Below, one piece after another: positions 35,257 through 43,558 of a stretch of 64,000 bases of DNA. The DNA lies in assembly GCF_016093545.1 (NCBI RefSeq), contig NZ_JADKYX010000025.1, positions 1 to 64,000 of the forward strand. Direction: 5' to 3'. Numbering within the stretch: position 1 is the stretch's first letter; the number at the start of each line of letters is the position of its first letter. The notes under the pieces are model-generated. The model was given only the letters and a program-made list of their open reading frames with translations. It did not search any database and had not been told where the DNA came from. A program made the position numbers and the translations under genes. Source of the stretch: Massilia rhizosphaerae. Lineage in GTDB: Bacteria; Pseudomonadota; Gammaproteobacteria; Burkholderiales; Burkholderiaceae_D.

Positions 35257-36207
35257 ATGATCGCAACCCCCATCAACGAACGGCTGCGCAGCAGCGACCC
35301 GGGCGTGCGCCGCATCGCGGTGCTCGACCTGCCCTACTCCGACGAGGAGGACGACATCGTGCCGCTGCTCGTCACCGCGCTGGCCGACCCCGACGCGAGC
35401 GTGCGGCTGGAGGCGGCCCGCGCGATCGAGGGCTACGAGGAACCGGAAGCGCTGCGGGCGCTGGTGCCGCTGCTGAAAGACGCCGACCCGGAAGTGCGGC
35501 GCGCGGCCGCGACCACGCTGGCCGAGCTGAAGGAGCCGGCGTCCGCGCCGCACCTGCTGCCATACCTGAGCGACGACGAAGCGTCGGTGCGGGCCGCCGC
35601 GCTGCACGCGATCCGTGCGCTGCGCGTGGACGCGGCGTTCGAGCCGGCCATGGACGCCCTGCGCGACGCCGACGCCGCCGTGCGGCGCGAAGCGGTGAGC
35701 GTGCTCGGCTACCTCAAGAAGCCGGAGGCGATCGGCGCGTTGACCAACGCGGCGGCCCACGATCCGGACCAGGAAGTGCGCCGCATCGCCATCGGCGCGC
35801 TCGGCTACGCGTCGGAAGTGAGCATCCAGCCGACGCTCAGCCGCGTCCTCGCCGATCCGGCCTGGCAGGTGCGCGAGGAAGCGGCGACGACGATGGGCAA
35901 GCTCGGGCTGGCGCTCGGCGTGCCGGACCTGGTGCGCGTCATGGACGACGAGTTCTGGCAGGTGCGCGTGAAGGCGGCGCGCAGCCTCGGCAAGCTGAAG
36001 GCGAAGCCCGCGGTGCCGGCGCTGTGCGCGGCGCTGCAGCACCCGATGAGCAATCTGCGCAAGGAAGCCGTGATCGCGCTGGGCGAAATCGGCGACACGC
36101 GCGCCATCGCGCACCTGGAACTGGCGCTGAAGGATGTCGACTCGGACGTGCGCAAGCTGTCCAAGCTGGCGCTCACCACCATCCAACTGAACGGAGGCGC
36201 GTCATGA
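35257..36207 (+). CDS. HEAT-repeat protein
   Basis: 316 residues built of about nine ~31-residue HEAT/PBS-lyase-like helical repeats, e.g. DPDASVRLEAARAIEGYEEP, DADPEVRRAAATTLAELKEP and DEFWQVRVKAARSLGKLKAK. Such solenoids act as scaffolds or as lyase-like chaperones. There are no catalytic signatures. It lies between two ferredoxin genes, 11 bases after the first and overlapping the second by ATGA. A role in assembling or docking the redox complex is a reasonable inference. Confidence 0.85.
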   Translation: MIATPINERLRSSDPGVRRIAVLDLPYSDEEDDIVPLLVTALADPDASVRLEAARAIEGYEEPEALRALVPLLKDADPEVRRAAATTLAELKEPASAPHLLPYLSDDEASVRAAALHAIRALRVDAAFEPAMDALRDADAAVRREAVSVLGYLKKPEAIGALTNAAAHDPDQEVRRIAIGALGYASEVSIQPTLSRVLADPAWQVREEAATTMGKLGLALGVPDLVRVMDDEFWQVRVKAARSLGKLKAKPAVPALCAALQHPMSNLRKEAVIALGEIGDTRAIAHLELALKDVDSDVRKLSKLALTTIQLNGGAS

Positions 36208-36533
36208 CGCACGTCGTCGGCGAATCGTGCATCGGCTGCAAGTACACCGACTGCGTGTCGGTCTGCCCGGTCGAATGCTTCCATGAAGGCCCGAACTTCC
36301 TCGTGATCGATCCGGAGGTCTGCATCGACTGCGGCGTGTGCGTGGCCGAATGCCCCGTCGAGGCGATCTACGACGAAAAGGACCTGCCGGACGCCCAGAA
36401 GGAATACGTCGCGCTGAACGCGCGGCTCGCGGCCAGCTGGCCGCTCATCACGCAATCGACGGACCCGCTGCCGGCCGCCGACGAATGGGCCGACAGGCAG
36501 GGCAAGCGCGACCAGCTGGTGGAGGTGGCCTAG
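36204..36533 (+). CDS. fdxA: FdxA-type 7Fe ferredoxin
   Basis: 109 residues. MTHVVGESCIGCKYTDCVSVCPVECFHEGPNFLVIDPEVCIDCGVCVAECP is the FdxA signature, with one [3Fe-4S] and one [4Fe-4S] site, followed by the usual ~45-residue acidic C-terminal extension. It overlaps the HEAT gene stop (ATGA) and has GGAGG upstream. In this operon it probably links the NADPH-ferredoxin reductase to the flavoprotein complex. It is likely a paralogue of a housekeeping copy elsewhere. Confidence 0.9.
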   Translation: MTHVVGESCIGCKYTDCVSVCPVECFHEGPNFLVIDPEVCIDCGVCVAECPVEAIYDEKDLPDAQKEYVALNARLAASWPLITQSTDPLPAADEWADRQGKRDQLVEVA

Positions 36534-36588
36534 CAACGTGGGCAACGCGCCGTTTTTCATCCATTGACTCATCCTGGAAGGATTCAAC

Positions 36589-38004
36589 ATGACACTTCGG
36601 TTCCTCACCCGTATCGCCGCGCTCTGCGCCACGTTGCTGTGCACCTCGCCGGTCCTGGCGAAAGACGTCGTCACGATCGGCATCGGCACGCAGAGCACCA
36701 CGACCAATACCGTCACCGGCGGCATCGTCATCAAGGAGCTGGGCCTGCTCGAGAAGTACCTGCCGAAGACGGGCAAGTACGCGAACATCGACTTCCAGTT
36801 CGACTGGCAGAACTTCACCTCCGGCCCGCCCGTGACCAACGGCATGATGGCCAACAAGATCCAGATCGGCATGATGGGCGATTACCCGCTGCTGATCAAC
36901 GGCGCCAACGGCCAGCAAAGCCGGGGCAACGAAACGGAGCTGATCGCCATCATCGCGTACAACGCGGCCGGCGCCGGCAACGGCGTGGTCGTCAACAAGG
37001 ACAGCCCCTACTACCAGCTGGCGGACCTGAAGGGCAAGACCGTGTCCGTGCCGTTCGGCTCGGCCGCGCACGGCATGCTGCTGCAGGCGATGCAGGCGCG
37101 CGGCTGGCCGGCCGATTTCTGGAACCTGGTCAGCCAGACGCCGGAAATCGGCACCAGCAACCTGCGCGAAATGAAGATCGACGCGCACGCCGATTTCGTC
37201 CCGTTCGCCGAGCAGCTGCCCTACCGCGGCTTCGCCCGCAAGATCTTCGACGGCGCGGAAACCGGCGTGCCAACCTTCCACGGCGTCGTCGTGCGCAAGG
37301 ACTTCGCCGACAAGTATCCGGAAGTCGTCGTCGCCTACCTGCGCGCCCTGCTGGACGCCAACGACTGGGTGCGCAAGAACCCGAAGCTCGCGGCCGAGAA
37401 GATCGCGCAGTGGACGAAGATCGAGAAGGAAGTCGTCTACATCTTCCTCGGCCCCGACGGCATCCACACGCTGGACCCGACGATCAAGCCGCTGCTCGTG
37501 AACGCCGTCAAGACCGACTACGGCGTGCTGCAGAAACTGGGCAAGGTGAAGGCGTTCAACGTGGACAGCTGGGTCGACGAACGCTATCTGCGCGAAGCCT
37601 TCCAGCAGCGCGGCCTCGACTACGACGCGCAGAAGCGGTCCCTCGCCAACTACGACATCCAGGGCAAGGACCCGGTATGCGGCAAGACGATCGCCCATCC
37701 GAAGGACGCCGGCGAAATCTGGATCGACGGCGGCGACATCGTGCCGCTGAGCTCGCCGGTCTGCACCTTCATGGGGATCAGGAAGTATCAGCAGGCTGGC
37801 AAGAAAATTGCTGTGGTCTATTTGTTCGACCACGCGCTCGGCATCAAGGTATTTGCCGACAAGGCGTTCTACGCGGTCAGCGGCAGCGGCGCCGGGATGG
37901 AGGTCGTGCCGTTCCTGCTGAAGAAGGACGCACAGGCCAGCGCGGCCAAATCCGGAGGCACCGTCGCAACCTACGAGCAAGTGCTCGCCAAGATGGAGAA
38001 ATGA
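36589..38004 (+). CDS. NitT/TauT-type ABC binding protein with NosL-like C-terminal domain
   Basis: 471 residues. A signal peptide (MTLRFLTRIAALCATLLCTSPVLA) is followed by an SsuA/TauA/NrtA-type periplasmic binding domain to about residue 345 (IGMMGDYPLLINGANG, LADLKGKTVSVPFGSAAHGMLLQAM, VRKDFADKYPEVVVAYLRA). The protein is about 130 residues longer than usual. The extra part begins KDPVCGKTI (Cys364), has a second Cys392 (SSPVCTF), and ends AFYAVSGSGAGMEVVPF ... SGGTVATYEQVL. This follows the order of NosL copper chaperones (CGM-I, A-x-Y-V-x-G-S, M-G, GG-V-x-x-F/Y-E). Its Met after CG is Lys. GGAAGGA precedes the ATG. The transported compound is unknown. Confidence 0.75.
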   Translation: MTLRFLTRIAALCATLLCTSPVLAKDVVTIGIGTQSTTTNTVTGGIVIKELGLLEKYLPKTGKYANIDFQFDWQNFTSGPPVTNGMMANKIQIGMMGDYPLLINGANGQQSRGNETELIAIIAYNAAGAGNGVVVNKDSPYYQLADLKGKTVSVPFGSAAHGMLLQAMQARGWPADFWNLVSQTPEIGTSNLREMKIDAHADFVPFAEQLPYRGFARKIFDGAETGVPTFHGVVVRKDFADKYPEVVVAYLRALLDANDWVRKNPKLAAEKIAQWTKIEKEVVYIFLGPDGIHTLDPTIKPLLVNAVKTDYGVLQKLGKVKAFNVDSWVDERYLREAFQQRGLDYDAQKRSLANYDIQGKDPVCGKTIAHPKDAGEIWIDGGDIVPLSSPVCTFMGIRKYQQAGKKIAVVYLFDHALGIKVFADKAFYAVSGSGAGMEVVPFLLKKDAQASAAKSGGTVATYEQVLAKMEK

Positions 38005-38006
38005 TC

Positions 38007-38945
38007 ATGGCTCTGATGGACCGTCACTCAATCACGCCGCCGCCACCCGCGGCCGCGCCGCCCCACCCCACCGTGCCGATCCGGCAGCCCAGGCTCGAAG
38101 CCATCGAGGGCGGCGCGGGCAAGCGCGCGCCGCACGTACCGTTCTCGCTCAAGCGCTGGCTCGAATCCAAGGTCGGCGGCGTGGTGCTCGGCACCCTGTC
38201 GATCGCGGCCGTCCTGCTGGCGTGGCACCTGGCGACGTACTACAAGCTCGACTTCTATGTGCGCTTCGGGAACATCCCGACGCCGCTGGACGTCTGGCAC
38301 AGCATCCTCGAGGTCAGCCACTCGACCAAGTTCATGGTGAACATCGGCATCAGCCTGCGCCGCGTGCTGATCGGCTTCGCCGGCGCGGCGCTCGGCGGCA
38401 CGCTCCTCGGCATCCTCGTCGGCCGCTACCGGATCGTCCGCTCGCTGGCGATGCCGGCGATGGAATTGTTCCGCCCGATCCCGGCGATCGCCTGGGTGCC
38501 GATGGCCATCATGCTGTGGCCCAGCAACGAGGTCAGCATCGCGTTCATCACGTTCCTGGGCGCCTTCTTCCCCGTCCTGATCAACACGATCCACGGCGTG
38601 GAGAGCGTCGACGGGGTGCTGCTGCGCGCCGCGCACAGTCTCGGTGCAAAGGAAAAGGACGTGATCCTGTACGTCGTGATCCCCGGCGCGCTGCCGCACA
38701 TCTTCACCGGGCTCGCGGTCGGCATGGGGGTCGCGTGGGTCTCGCTGATTGCGGCGGAAATGATTTCCGGTCAATTCGGCATCGGCTACTTCACGTGGGA
38801 AGCGTATTCGCTGATCTCGTATTCCGACATCGCCCTGGGCATGATCACGATCGGCGTGCTCGGCCTGTTGTGCAGCAAGGCGATCGACGTGTGCTCGCGG
38901 CTCGCCATGCCGTGGGCCGGCGCGGCGGCGGGAGCGGTCAAATGA
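38007..38945 (+). CDS. ABC transporter permease (SsuC/TauC type)
   Basis: 312 residues. A Pro-rich cytoplasmic lead of about 55 residues is followed by six membrane helices of the BPD_transp_1 family. The EAA loop is SVDGVLLRAAHSLGAKEKDVILYVVIPGALPHIFTGLAVGMGVAW. ATG 38007 has GGAG at the right spacing; an ATG at 38001 overlaps the previous stop. It forms the inner-membrane channel with the binding protein and ATPase on either side. The next gene overlaps by 4 bases. Confidence 0.9.
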   Translation: MALMDRHSITPPPPAAAPPHPTVPIRQPRLEAIEGGAGKRAPHVPFSLKRWLESKVGGVVLGTLSIAAVLLAWHLATYYKLDFYVRFGNIPTPLDVWHSILEVSHSTKFMVNIGISLRRVLIGFAGAALGGTLLGILVGRYRIVRSLAMPAMELFRPIPAIAWVPMAIMLWPSNEVSIAFITFLGAFFPVLINTIHGVESVDGVLLRAAHSLGAKEKDVILYVVIPGALPHIFTGLAVGMGVAWVSLIAAEMISGQFGIGYFTWEAYSLISYSDIALGMITIGVLGLLCSKAIDVCSRLAMPWAGAAAGAVK

Positions 38946-39814
38946 ACGCGCCCGCCAACGAAACCCACACCGGCCACATCGAGGTGCGCGACCTCGACAT
39001 CAGCTTCCGGGCGCGCGGCACGACCGTGCAGGCCGTCAAGTCCGTCTCGCTGGACGTGCGGCCGGGCGAATTCGTGTCGTTGATCGGCCCGTCCGGTTGC
39101 GGCAAATCGACGCTGATGAACGCGGTCGCCGGTTTCACCCGGGCCGACGGCGGCGTGCTGACCTTGGACGGCCGGCCCATCGCCGGCCCGGGTTCGGACC
39201 GCGGCGTCGTGTTCCAGCAATATTCGCTGTTCCCGTGGATGACGGTCCGAAAAAACGTCGAGTTCGGGCTTAAGATGAAGGACGTGCCCCTGTCCCAGCG
39301 CGAGACGCAGGCGCGCACCCTGCTCGGCCTCGCCGGCCTGCTCGCCTTCGAGAACCACTACCCGGCGCAGTTGTCGGGCGGGATGAAGCAGCGCGTCGGC
39401 ATCGTGCGCGCGCTGGCGACGAGCCCGCAAGTGCTGCTGATGGACGAACCGTTCGGCGCGCTCGACTCGCAGACCCGCTCCGTCATGCAGGAGATCCTGA
39501 CGAATATGTGGCAAAAGCTGCGGCTGTCCGTGCTGTTCATCACGCACGACATCGACGAGGCGATCTTCCTGTCCGACCGCATCTACGTGATGACGGCGCG
39601 GCCGGGACGGATCAAGGCCGACATCAGGGTGCCGCTGCCGCGCCCGCGTACGCCGGACATGATGGACACGCCGGAGTTCGCAAGCCTGGTCCGCTCGATC
39701 AAGAAGCTGATTCGCGAAGAGAGCCTGACCGCGATGGGCGGGGAATTGCGCGACGGCGGTTACGGCGGGCTCAGCACCGAAATCGGACCGGAGGGGGTGG
39801 CCCATGTCCTGTGA
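38942..39814 (+). CDS. ABC transporter ATP-binding protein (SsuB/TauB type)
   Basis: 290 residues. Walker A GPSGCGKST, Q loop VVFQQYSLFPW, signature LSGGMKQR, Walker B VLLMDEPFGALD and H-loop FITHDIDEA are all intact. It energises import with the neighbouring permease. It carries a C-terminal tail of about 35 residues beyond the nucleotide-binding domain. Start and stop both overlap the neighbouring genes, so it is translationally coupled. Confidence 0.93.
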   Translation: MNAPANETHTGHIEVRDLDISFRARGTTVQAVKSVSLDVRPGEFVSLIGPSGCGKSTLMNAVAGFTRADGGVLTLDGRPIAGPGSDRGVVFQQYSLFPWMTVRKNVEFGLKMKDVPLSQRETQARTLLGLAGLLAFENHYPAQLSGGMKQRVGIVRALATSPQVLLMDEPFGALDSQTRSVMQEILTNMWQKLRLSVLFITHDIDEAIFLSDRIYVMTARPGRIKADIRVPLPRPRTPDMMDTPEFASLVRSIKKLIREESLTAMGGELRDGGYGGLSTEIGPEGVAHVL

Positions 39815-40178
39815 AGACGCCATCGCGGCGCCGCCGCCGTCGGCCTGGCCCGACACGATCCACCTGGACGGCCAGGCGGGCACGCTGGAACTCGTGTGGG
39901 ACGGCCGGCATGCGGTGTTGTCGCACCGGGCCCTGCGCCGCTCCTGCCGCTGCAGCGTGTGCGAAAACACGCGCCGGGCGCTGGACGTCGTCCTGCCCGT
40001 CGCCGACGACGTGCGCCTGCTGAAAATCGAACCCCTGGGCCCGGCGGCCATGCACCTGGTGTTTTCGGACGGCCACGAGCGCGGCATCTATCCCTGGACC
40101 TACCTGAAACAGATGGCATTCGGCCCGGCGACGGGAGGATTGCCCGAATCATTGACGAAAGGATGGCGTGATGAGTAA
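39804..40178 (+). CDS. DUF971 protein (GBBH-like N-terminal domain)
   Basis: 124 residues. The DUF971 core is ELVWDGRHAVLSHRALRRSCRCSVCENTRR ... VRLLKIEPLGPAAMHLVFSDGHERGIYPWTYLKQM. The CRCSVC cysteines and the HERGIYPW block are family hallmarks. This domain is the N-terminal zinc-binding part of gamma-butyrobetaine hydroxylases and also occurs alone, often beside iron-sulfur or Mrp proteins. It overlaps the ATPase gene by 11 bases and the reductase gene by 8. A role in the redox complex or in iron-sulfur handling is inferred. Confidence 0.85.
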   Translation: MSCEDAIAAPPPSAWPDTIHLDGQAGTLELVWDGRHAVLSHRALRRSCRCSVCENTRRALDVVLPVADDVRLLKIEPLGPAAMHLVFSDGHERGIYPWTYLKQMAFGPATGGLPESLTKGWRDE

Positions 40179-40944
40179 TTTCTACGAGGCGGAAGTATTG
40201 TCCGTGCGTCACTGGACGGACCGCCTGTTTTCCTTTACCACGACGCGCGAGCCGAGCTTCCGCTACCAGAGCGGACAGTTCGCGATGATCGGGCTGGAAG
40301 TGGACGGCCGGCCGCTGATGCGCGCCTACAGCATGGTCAGCCCGCATTACGAAGAGCAGCTCGAATTCCTCAGCATCAAGGTGCCGGACGGCCCGCTGAC
40401 GTCGCGCCTGCAGGATATCAAGGTCGGCGACGCGATCCTCGTCGGCCGCAAGGCGTCCGGCACGCTGCTGAGCCAGAACCTGTTGCCGGGCAAGCACCTG
40501 TACCTGCTCGGCACGGGCACGGGCCTGGCGCCGTTCATGAGCATCGTGCAGGATCCGGACATCTACGAGCAGTTCGACAAGGTGATCCTCGTGCACGGCT
40601 GCCGCCACGTCAACGAACTCGCGTACCAGGAGCGCATCGCGGCCGAGCTGCCGAACCACGAGTTCCTGGGCGAACTGGTGGCCGGCAGCCTGATCTACTA
40701 CCCGACCGTCACGCGCGAACCGTTCGAAAACCAGGGCCGCATTCCCGACCTGCTGGCCAGCGCGGATTTCTACGACAAGCTCGGCCTGCCGCCGCTCGAC
40801 ATCGAACACGACCGCTTCATGCTGTGCGGCAGCCCCGCCATGCTGAAGGACACCGTGGCCGTGCTCGACAGCCACGGCCTGAAGGAAGGCAATATGAGCC
40901 ATCCCGGCCACTACGTCATCGAGCGCGCGTTCGTCGACAAGTGA
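40171..40944 (+). CDS. fpr: Ferredoxin-NADP reductase
   Basis: 257 residues, bacterial subclass FNR: FAD-binding RAYSMVSPHYEEQLEFLSIKVPDGPLTSRL, NADP site LLGTGTGLAPFMSI, MLCGSPAMLKD, and a C-terminal YVIERAFVDK tail of the Fpr type. It moves electrons between NADPH and ferredoxin. ATG 40171 (AAAGGA upstream) was preferred over the GTG 3 bases earlier. In this operon it would supply the two ferredoxins and through them the AprA-like flavoprotein. Confidence 0.9.
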   Translation: MSNFYEAEVLSVRHWTDRLFSFTTTREPSFRYQSGQFAMIGLEVDGRPLMRAYSMVSPHYEEQLEFLSIKVPDGPLTSRLQDIKVGDAILVGRKASGTLLSQNLLPGKHLYLLGTGTGLAPFMSIVQDPDIYEQFDKVILVHGCRHVNELAYQERIAAELPNHEFLGELVAGSLIYYPTVTREPFENQGRIPDLLASADFYDKLGLPPLDIEHDRFMLCGSPAMLKDTVAVLDSHGLKEGNMSHPGHYVIERAFVDK

Positions 40945-40960
40945 TGCACAAGGAGAAACG

Positions 40961-41710
40961 ATGAAAATACTGGTCCCCGTGAAGCGGGTGGTCGATCCCA
41001 ACGTCAAGGTCCGCGTGAAGCCGGACAACACGGGCGTCGACCTGGCCAACGTCAAGATGGCCATCAATCCCTTCGACGACATCGCCGTGGAAGAAGCCGT
41101 GCGGCTCAAGGAAGCGGGTCACGCGACGGAAGTGATCGCCGTGTCCTGCGGCCCGGACGCCTGCCAGGACGTGCTGCGCACGGCCATGGGCATCGGCGCC
41201 GACCGCGCCATCCTGGTGCGGACGGACGCGGAACTGCAACCGCTCGCCGTCGCCAAATTGCTGGCCGCGGTGGTCCGGCGCGAAATCCCGCGGCTTGTCA
41301 TCCTGGGCAAGCAGGCCATCGACGACGACTGCAACCAGACCGGCCAGATGCTGGCCGCCATGCTGGCCTGGCCGCAGGCGACGTTCGCGTCGGCCGTGCG
41401 GATCGAAGGCGACAGCGTGACCGTCACGCGCGACGTCGACGGCGGCACCGACACCGTGCAACTGGCGCTGCCGGCCGTCGTGACGGCGGACCTGCGCCTG
41501 AACGAGCCGCGCTTCGTCAGCCTTCCCAACCTGATGAAGGCGAAAAAGAAGCGGCTGGACACGATTCCGGCCGAAACCCTGGGCGTCGACGTCGCCCCGC
41601 GCTGGACCACGCTGGCCGTCAGCCCGCCCCCGCAGCGCAAGAGCGGCGTACTGGTGCCGGATGCGGCCGAGCTGGTCCGCCGCCTGCGCCACGACGCGCA
41701 CGTCATCTAA
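40961..41710 (+). CDS. etfB: Electron transfer flavoprotein beta subunit
   Basis: 249 residues. MKILVPVKRVVDPNVKVRVKPD, MAINPFDDIAVEEAVRLKE, GKQAIDDDCNQTGQMLAAML and TADLRLNEPRFVSLPNLMKAKKK are canonical EtfB blocks. The AMP site and recognition loop are present, of the housekeeping-like group 1. AAGGAGAAA precedes the ATG. A copy inside this operon suggests a dedicated ETF that carries electrons to or from a dehydrogenase-type step in the same pathway. Confidence 0.93.
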   Translation: MKILVPVKRVVDPNVKVRVKPDNTGVDLANVKMAINPFDDIAVEEAVRLKEAGHATEVIAVSCGPDACQDVLRTAMGIGADRAILVRTDAELQPLAVAKLLAAVVRREIPRLVILGKQAIDDDCNQTGQMLAAMLAWPQATFASAVRIEGDSVTVTRDVDGGTDTVQLALPAVVTADLRLNEPRFVSLPNLMKAKKKRLDTIPAETLGVDVAPRWTTLAVSPPPQRKSGVLVPDAAELVRRLRHDAHVI

Positions 41711-41730
41711 CCATTATTCGAGGAACCATC

Positions 41731-42696
41731 ATGACAGTTCTCGTCATCGCGGAACACGACAACCATGTTCTCCATGCCGCCACGCGCCACGCCATCGGCG
41801 CGGCCCGCCTGTGCGGCGGCGAGGTGCACCTCCTCGTCGCGGGGCACGATTGCACCGCCGCGGCGCACGACGCCGCCCGCGTCGCCGGCGTGGCCCAGGT
41901 GTGGGTCGCCTCCGCCCCGCACCTGGCGCACGGGCTCGCGGAAAACGTGGCCGCCCAGGCGCTGCAAGTGCTGGCGCAGCAGGCGTACACCCACGTGCTG
42001 GCGGCGGCCAGCACCTTCGGCAAGAGCGTCATGCCGCGCATCGCGGCCGGGCTCGACGCCGGGCAGATCTCGGAAGTGACGCGGGTGCTCGCGCCCGACA
42101 TCTTCGAGCGTCCGATCTACGCGGGCAACGCGATCGCGACCGTGCGGGCGCTGGACGCCGTCAAGGTGCTCACCGTGCGCGCCACCAGCTTCGACGCGGC
42201 GCCGTCTGGCGACGCCGCGGCAGCCATGCAGGAAATGCCGGCGGTGGACGATGCCGGCACGGCACGCGTCGTCGCGACCGAGCGCACGGCGTCCGGACGG
42301 GCGGAACTGGCTTCGGCGCGCGTCGTCGTGGCGGGAGGGCGCGGCCTCGGCTCGGGCGCCAATTTCAAGCTGCTGGAACCGCTGGCGGACGCGCTGGGCG
42401 GGGCCATCGGCGCGTCGCGCGCGGCCGTCGACGCCGGCTTCGCGGCCAACGACCTGCAGGTCGGCCAGACCGGCAAGATCGTCGCGCCCGCGCTGTACAT
42501 CGCGATCGGCATTTCCGGCGCCATCCAGCACCTGGCCGGCATCGGCGACGCGAAGGTCATCGTCGCCGTCAACAAGGATCCGGAAGCGCCGATCTTCGGC
42601 GTGACGGACTACGGCATCGTCGGCGACCTGTTCGACGTCGTGCCCGCCCTGCTGGCCGCATTGCGGGAAGAGGAAGGAAAACGCCTCGCCGCGTAA
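41731..42696 (+). CDS. etfA: Electron transfer flavoprotein alpha subunit
   Basis: 321 residues. The N-terminal ETF domain (MTVLVIAEHDN) is followed by the C-terminal FAD-binding signature: VVVAGGRGLGSGANFKLLEPLADALGGAIGASRAAVDAGF, QVGQTGKIVAPALYIAIGISGAIQHLAG and AVNKDPEAPIFGVTDYGIVGDL. Pairs with the preceding EtfB (20-base gap). No third partner (etfQO) is present in the window. It ends the operon before the TSUP gene, which has its own dyad promoter. Confidence 0.93.
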   Translation: MTVLVIAEHDNHVLHAATRHAIGAARLCGGEVHLLVAGHDCTAAAHDAARVAGVAQVWVASAPHLAHGLAENVAAQALQVLAQQAYTHVLAAASTFGKSVMPRIAAGLDAGQISEVTRVLAPDIFERPIYAGNAIATVRALDAVKVLTVRATSFDAAPSGDAAAAMQEMPAVDDAGTARVVATERTASGRAELASARVVVAGGRGLGSGANFKLLEPLADALGGAIGASRAAVDAGFAANDLQVGQTGKIVAPALYIAIGISGAIQHLAGIGDAKVIVAVNKDPEAPIFGVTDYGIVGDLFDVVPALLAALREEEGKRLAA

Positions 42697-42711
42697 TCAT
42701 TTTTTCTCCGT

Positions 42712-42739
42712 AACTTGTCATAACCAGTTATAATGAGTT
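42712..42739 (+). promoter_or_regulatory. Second 28-bp dyad operator, over the TSUP promoter
   Basis: Left half AACTTGTCATAAC (42712-42724), centre CA, right half GTTATAATGAGTT (42727-42739). It agrees with the dyad at 33181-33208 at 21 of 28 positions. A consensus -10 TATAAT (42729-42734) sits at the same offset (base 18) as the TATGAC of the first site. If this -10 is used, transcription starts near 42741, after the ATG at 42733. That supports 42769 as the TSUP start. Confidence 0.65.
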
Positions 42740-42768
42740 TCCCGAACCGTTACGATGAGACCCTGCCG

Positions 42769-43512
42769 ATGCACACCGGACTTGCACTCACATCCATTGC
42801 CATCGGCATCCTCGTCGGCGCGGCCGGCGTCGGCGGCTTCTTCATGCCGCCCGCGCTGGTGCTGCTGATGGACATGGACATCCACCAGGGCATGGCGTTG
42901 TCGCTGTTCACCTTCATCTTTACCGGCATCGCCGGCGCTCTCTACTTCCACCGCAAGGGCAGCCTGGACTGGACGCTGGTGCGGCCGGTCTGCCTCGGCG
43001 CGGCGGCGACGGGCTATGCCGGCGCATGGCTCGGCCATCGTCTCGACACCGCGGCGCTGTCGATGGTGCTGGCCGCGGTGATCCTCGTCGTCGGCACGTA
43101 CACGTCGGGCGTCGGCGGCGAACGGGCCGTGGCCGCCATGCCGCGGGGCGCGCGCCAACGCTGGCTGATCCTGGCGGCGATCGGCGCCGTCACCGGGTTC
43201 TTTTCCGGACTCACGGGCATCGGCGGCCCGGTGCTGTCCGTGCCGCTGATGGTCCTGTGCGGCTATTCCGTGCTGACCGCGGTCGGCGTCGGACAGGTGC
43301 TGCAAACGGTGGGCGCCTTGTCCGGCTCGCTCGCCAACCTGCATTACACCGGCATCGACTACCGGCTTGCCGCCTTCGTCGTCGTGTTCGAAATCGCGGG
43401 CGTGCTGGCGGGCGCCATCGTCATCCACCGCGTCGACGGCGCCCTGGTCAAGCGCCTCGTGGGCGGACTGTGCATGGTGGCCGGTTGCGGGTTCATCCTG
43501 CGCAGCCTGTAG
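42769..43512 (+). CDS. TSUP (TauE/SafE) family permease
   Basis: 247 residues, about eight membrane segments. IGILVGAAGVGGFFMPPALVLLM and the repeat GAVTGFFSGLTGIGGPVLSVPLMVLCG are the two TSUP halves. Members move sulfite, sulfoacetate, thiosulfate or other sulfonates across the inner membrane. ATG 42769 was chosen over 42733 because the -10 box overlaps the latter. It shares its operator with the flavoprotein operon, which links it to the same pathway, probably as exporter of a sulfur product such as sulfite (inferred). Confidence 0.85.
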   Translation: MHTGLALTSIAIGILVGAAGVGGFFMPPALVLLMDMDIHQGMALSLFTFIFTGIAGALYFHRKGSLDWTLVRPVCLGAAATGYAGAWLGHRLDTAALSMVLAAVILVVGTYTSGVGGERAVAAMPRGARQRWLILAAIGAVTGFFSGLTGIGGPVLSVPLMVLCGYSVLTAVGVGQVLQTVGALSGSLANLHYTGIDYRLAAFVVVFEIAGVLAGAIVIHRVDGALVKRLVGGLCMVAGCGFILRSL

Positions 43513-43558
43513 GCGGCCGTTCCATGGCAGAATCGGGTTTTCGACTCCACCCGACACC

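Noticed and set aside
33246..36533. True dissimilatory APS reductase (sulfate reduction or sulfur oxidation)
   Set aside because: The flavoprotein and ferredoxin resemble AprAB, but sat, qmoABC, aprM, dsr and sox genes are absent and an ABC importer, FNR and EtfAB are present instead. An assimilatory or catabolic role fits better.
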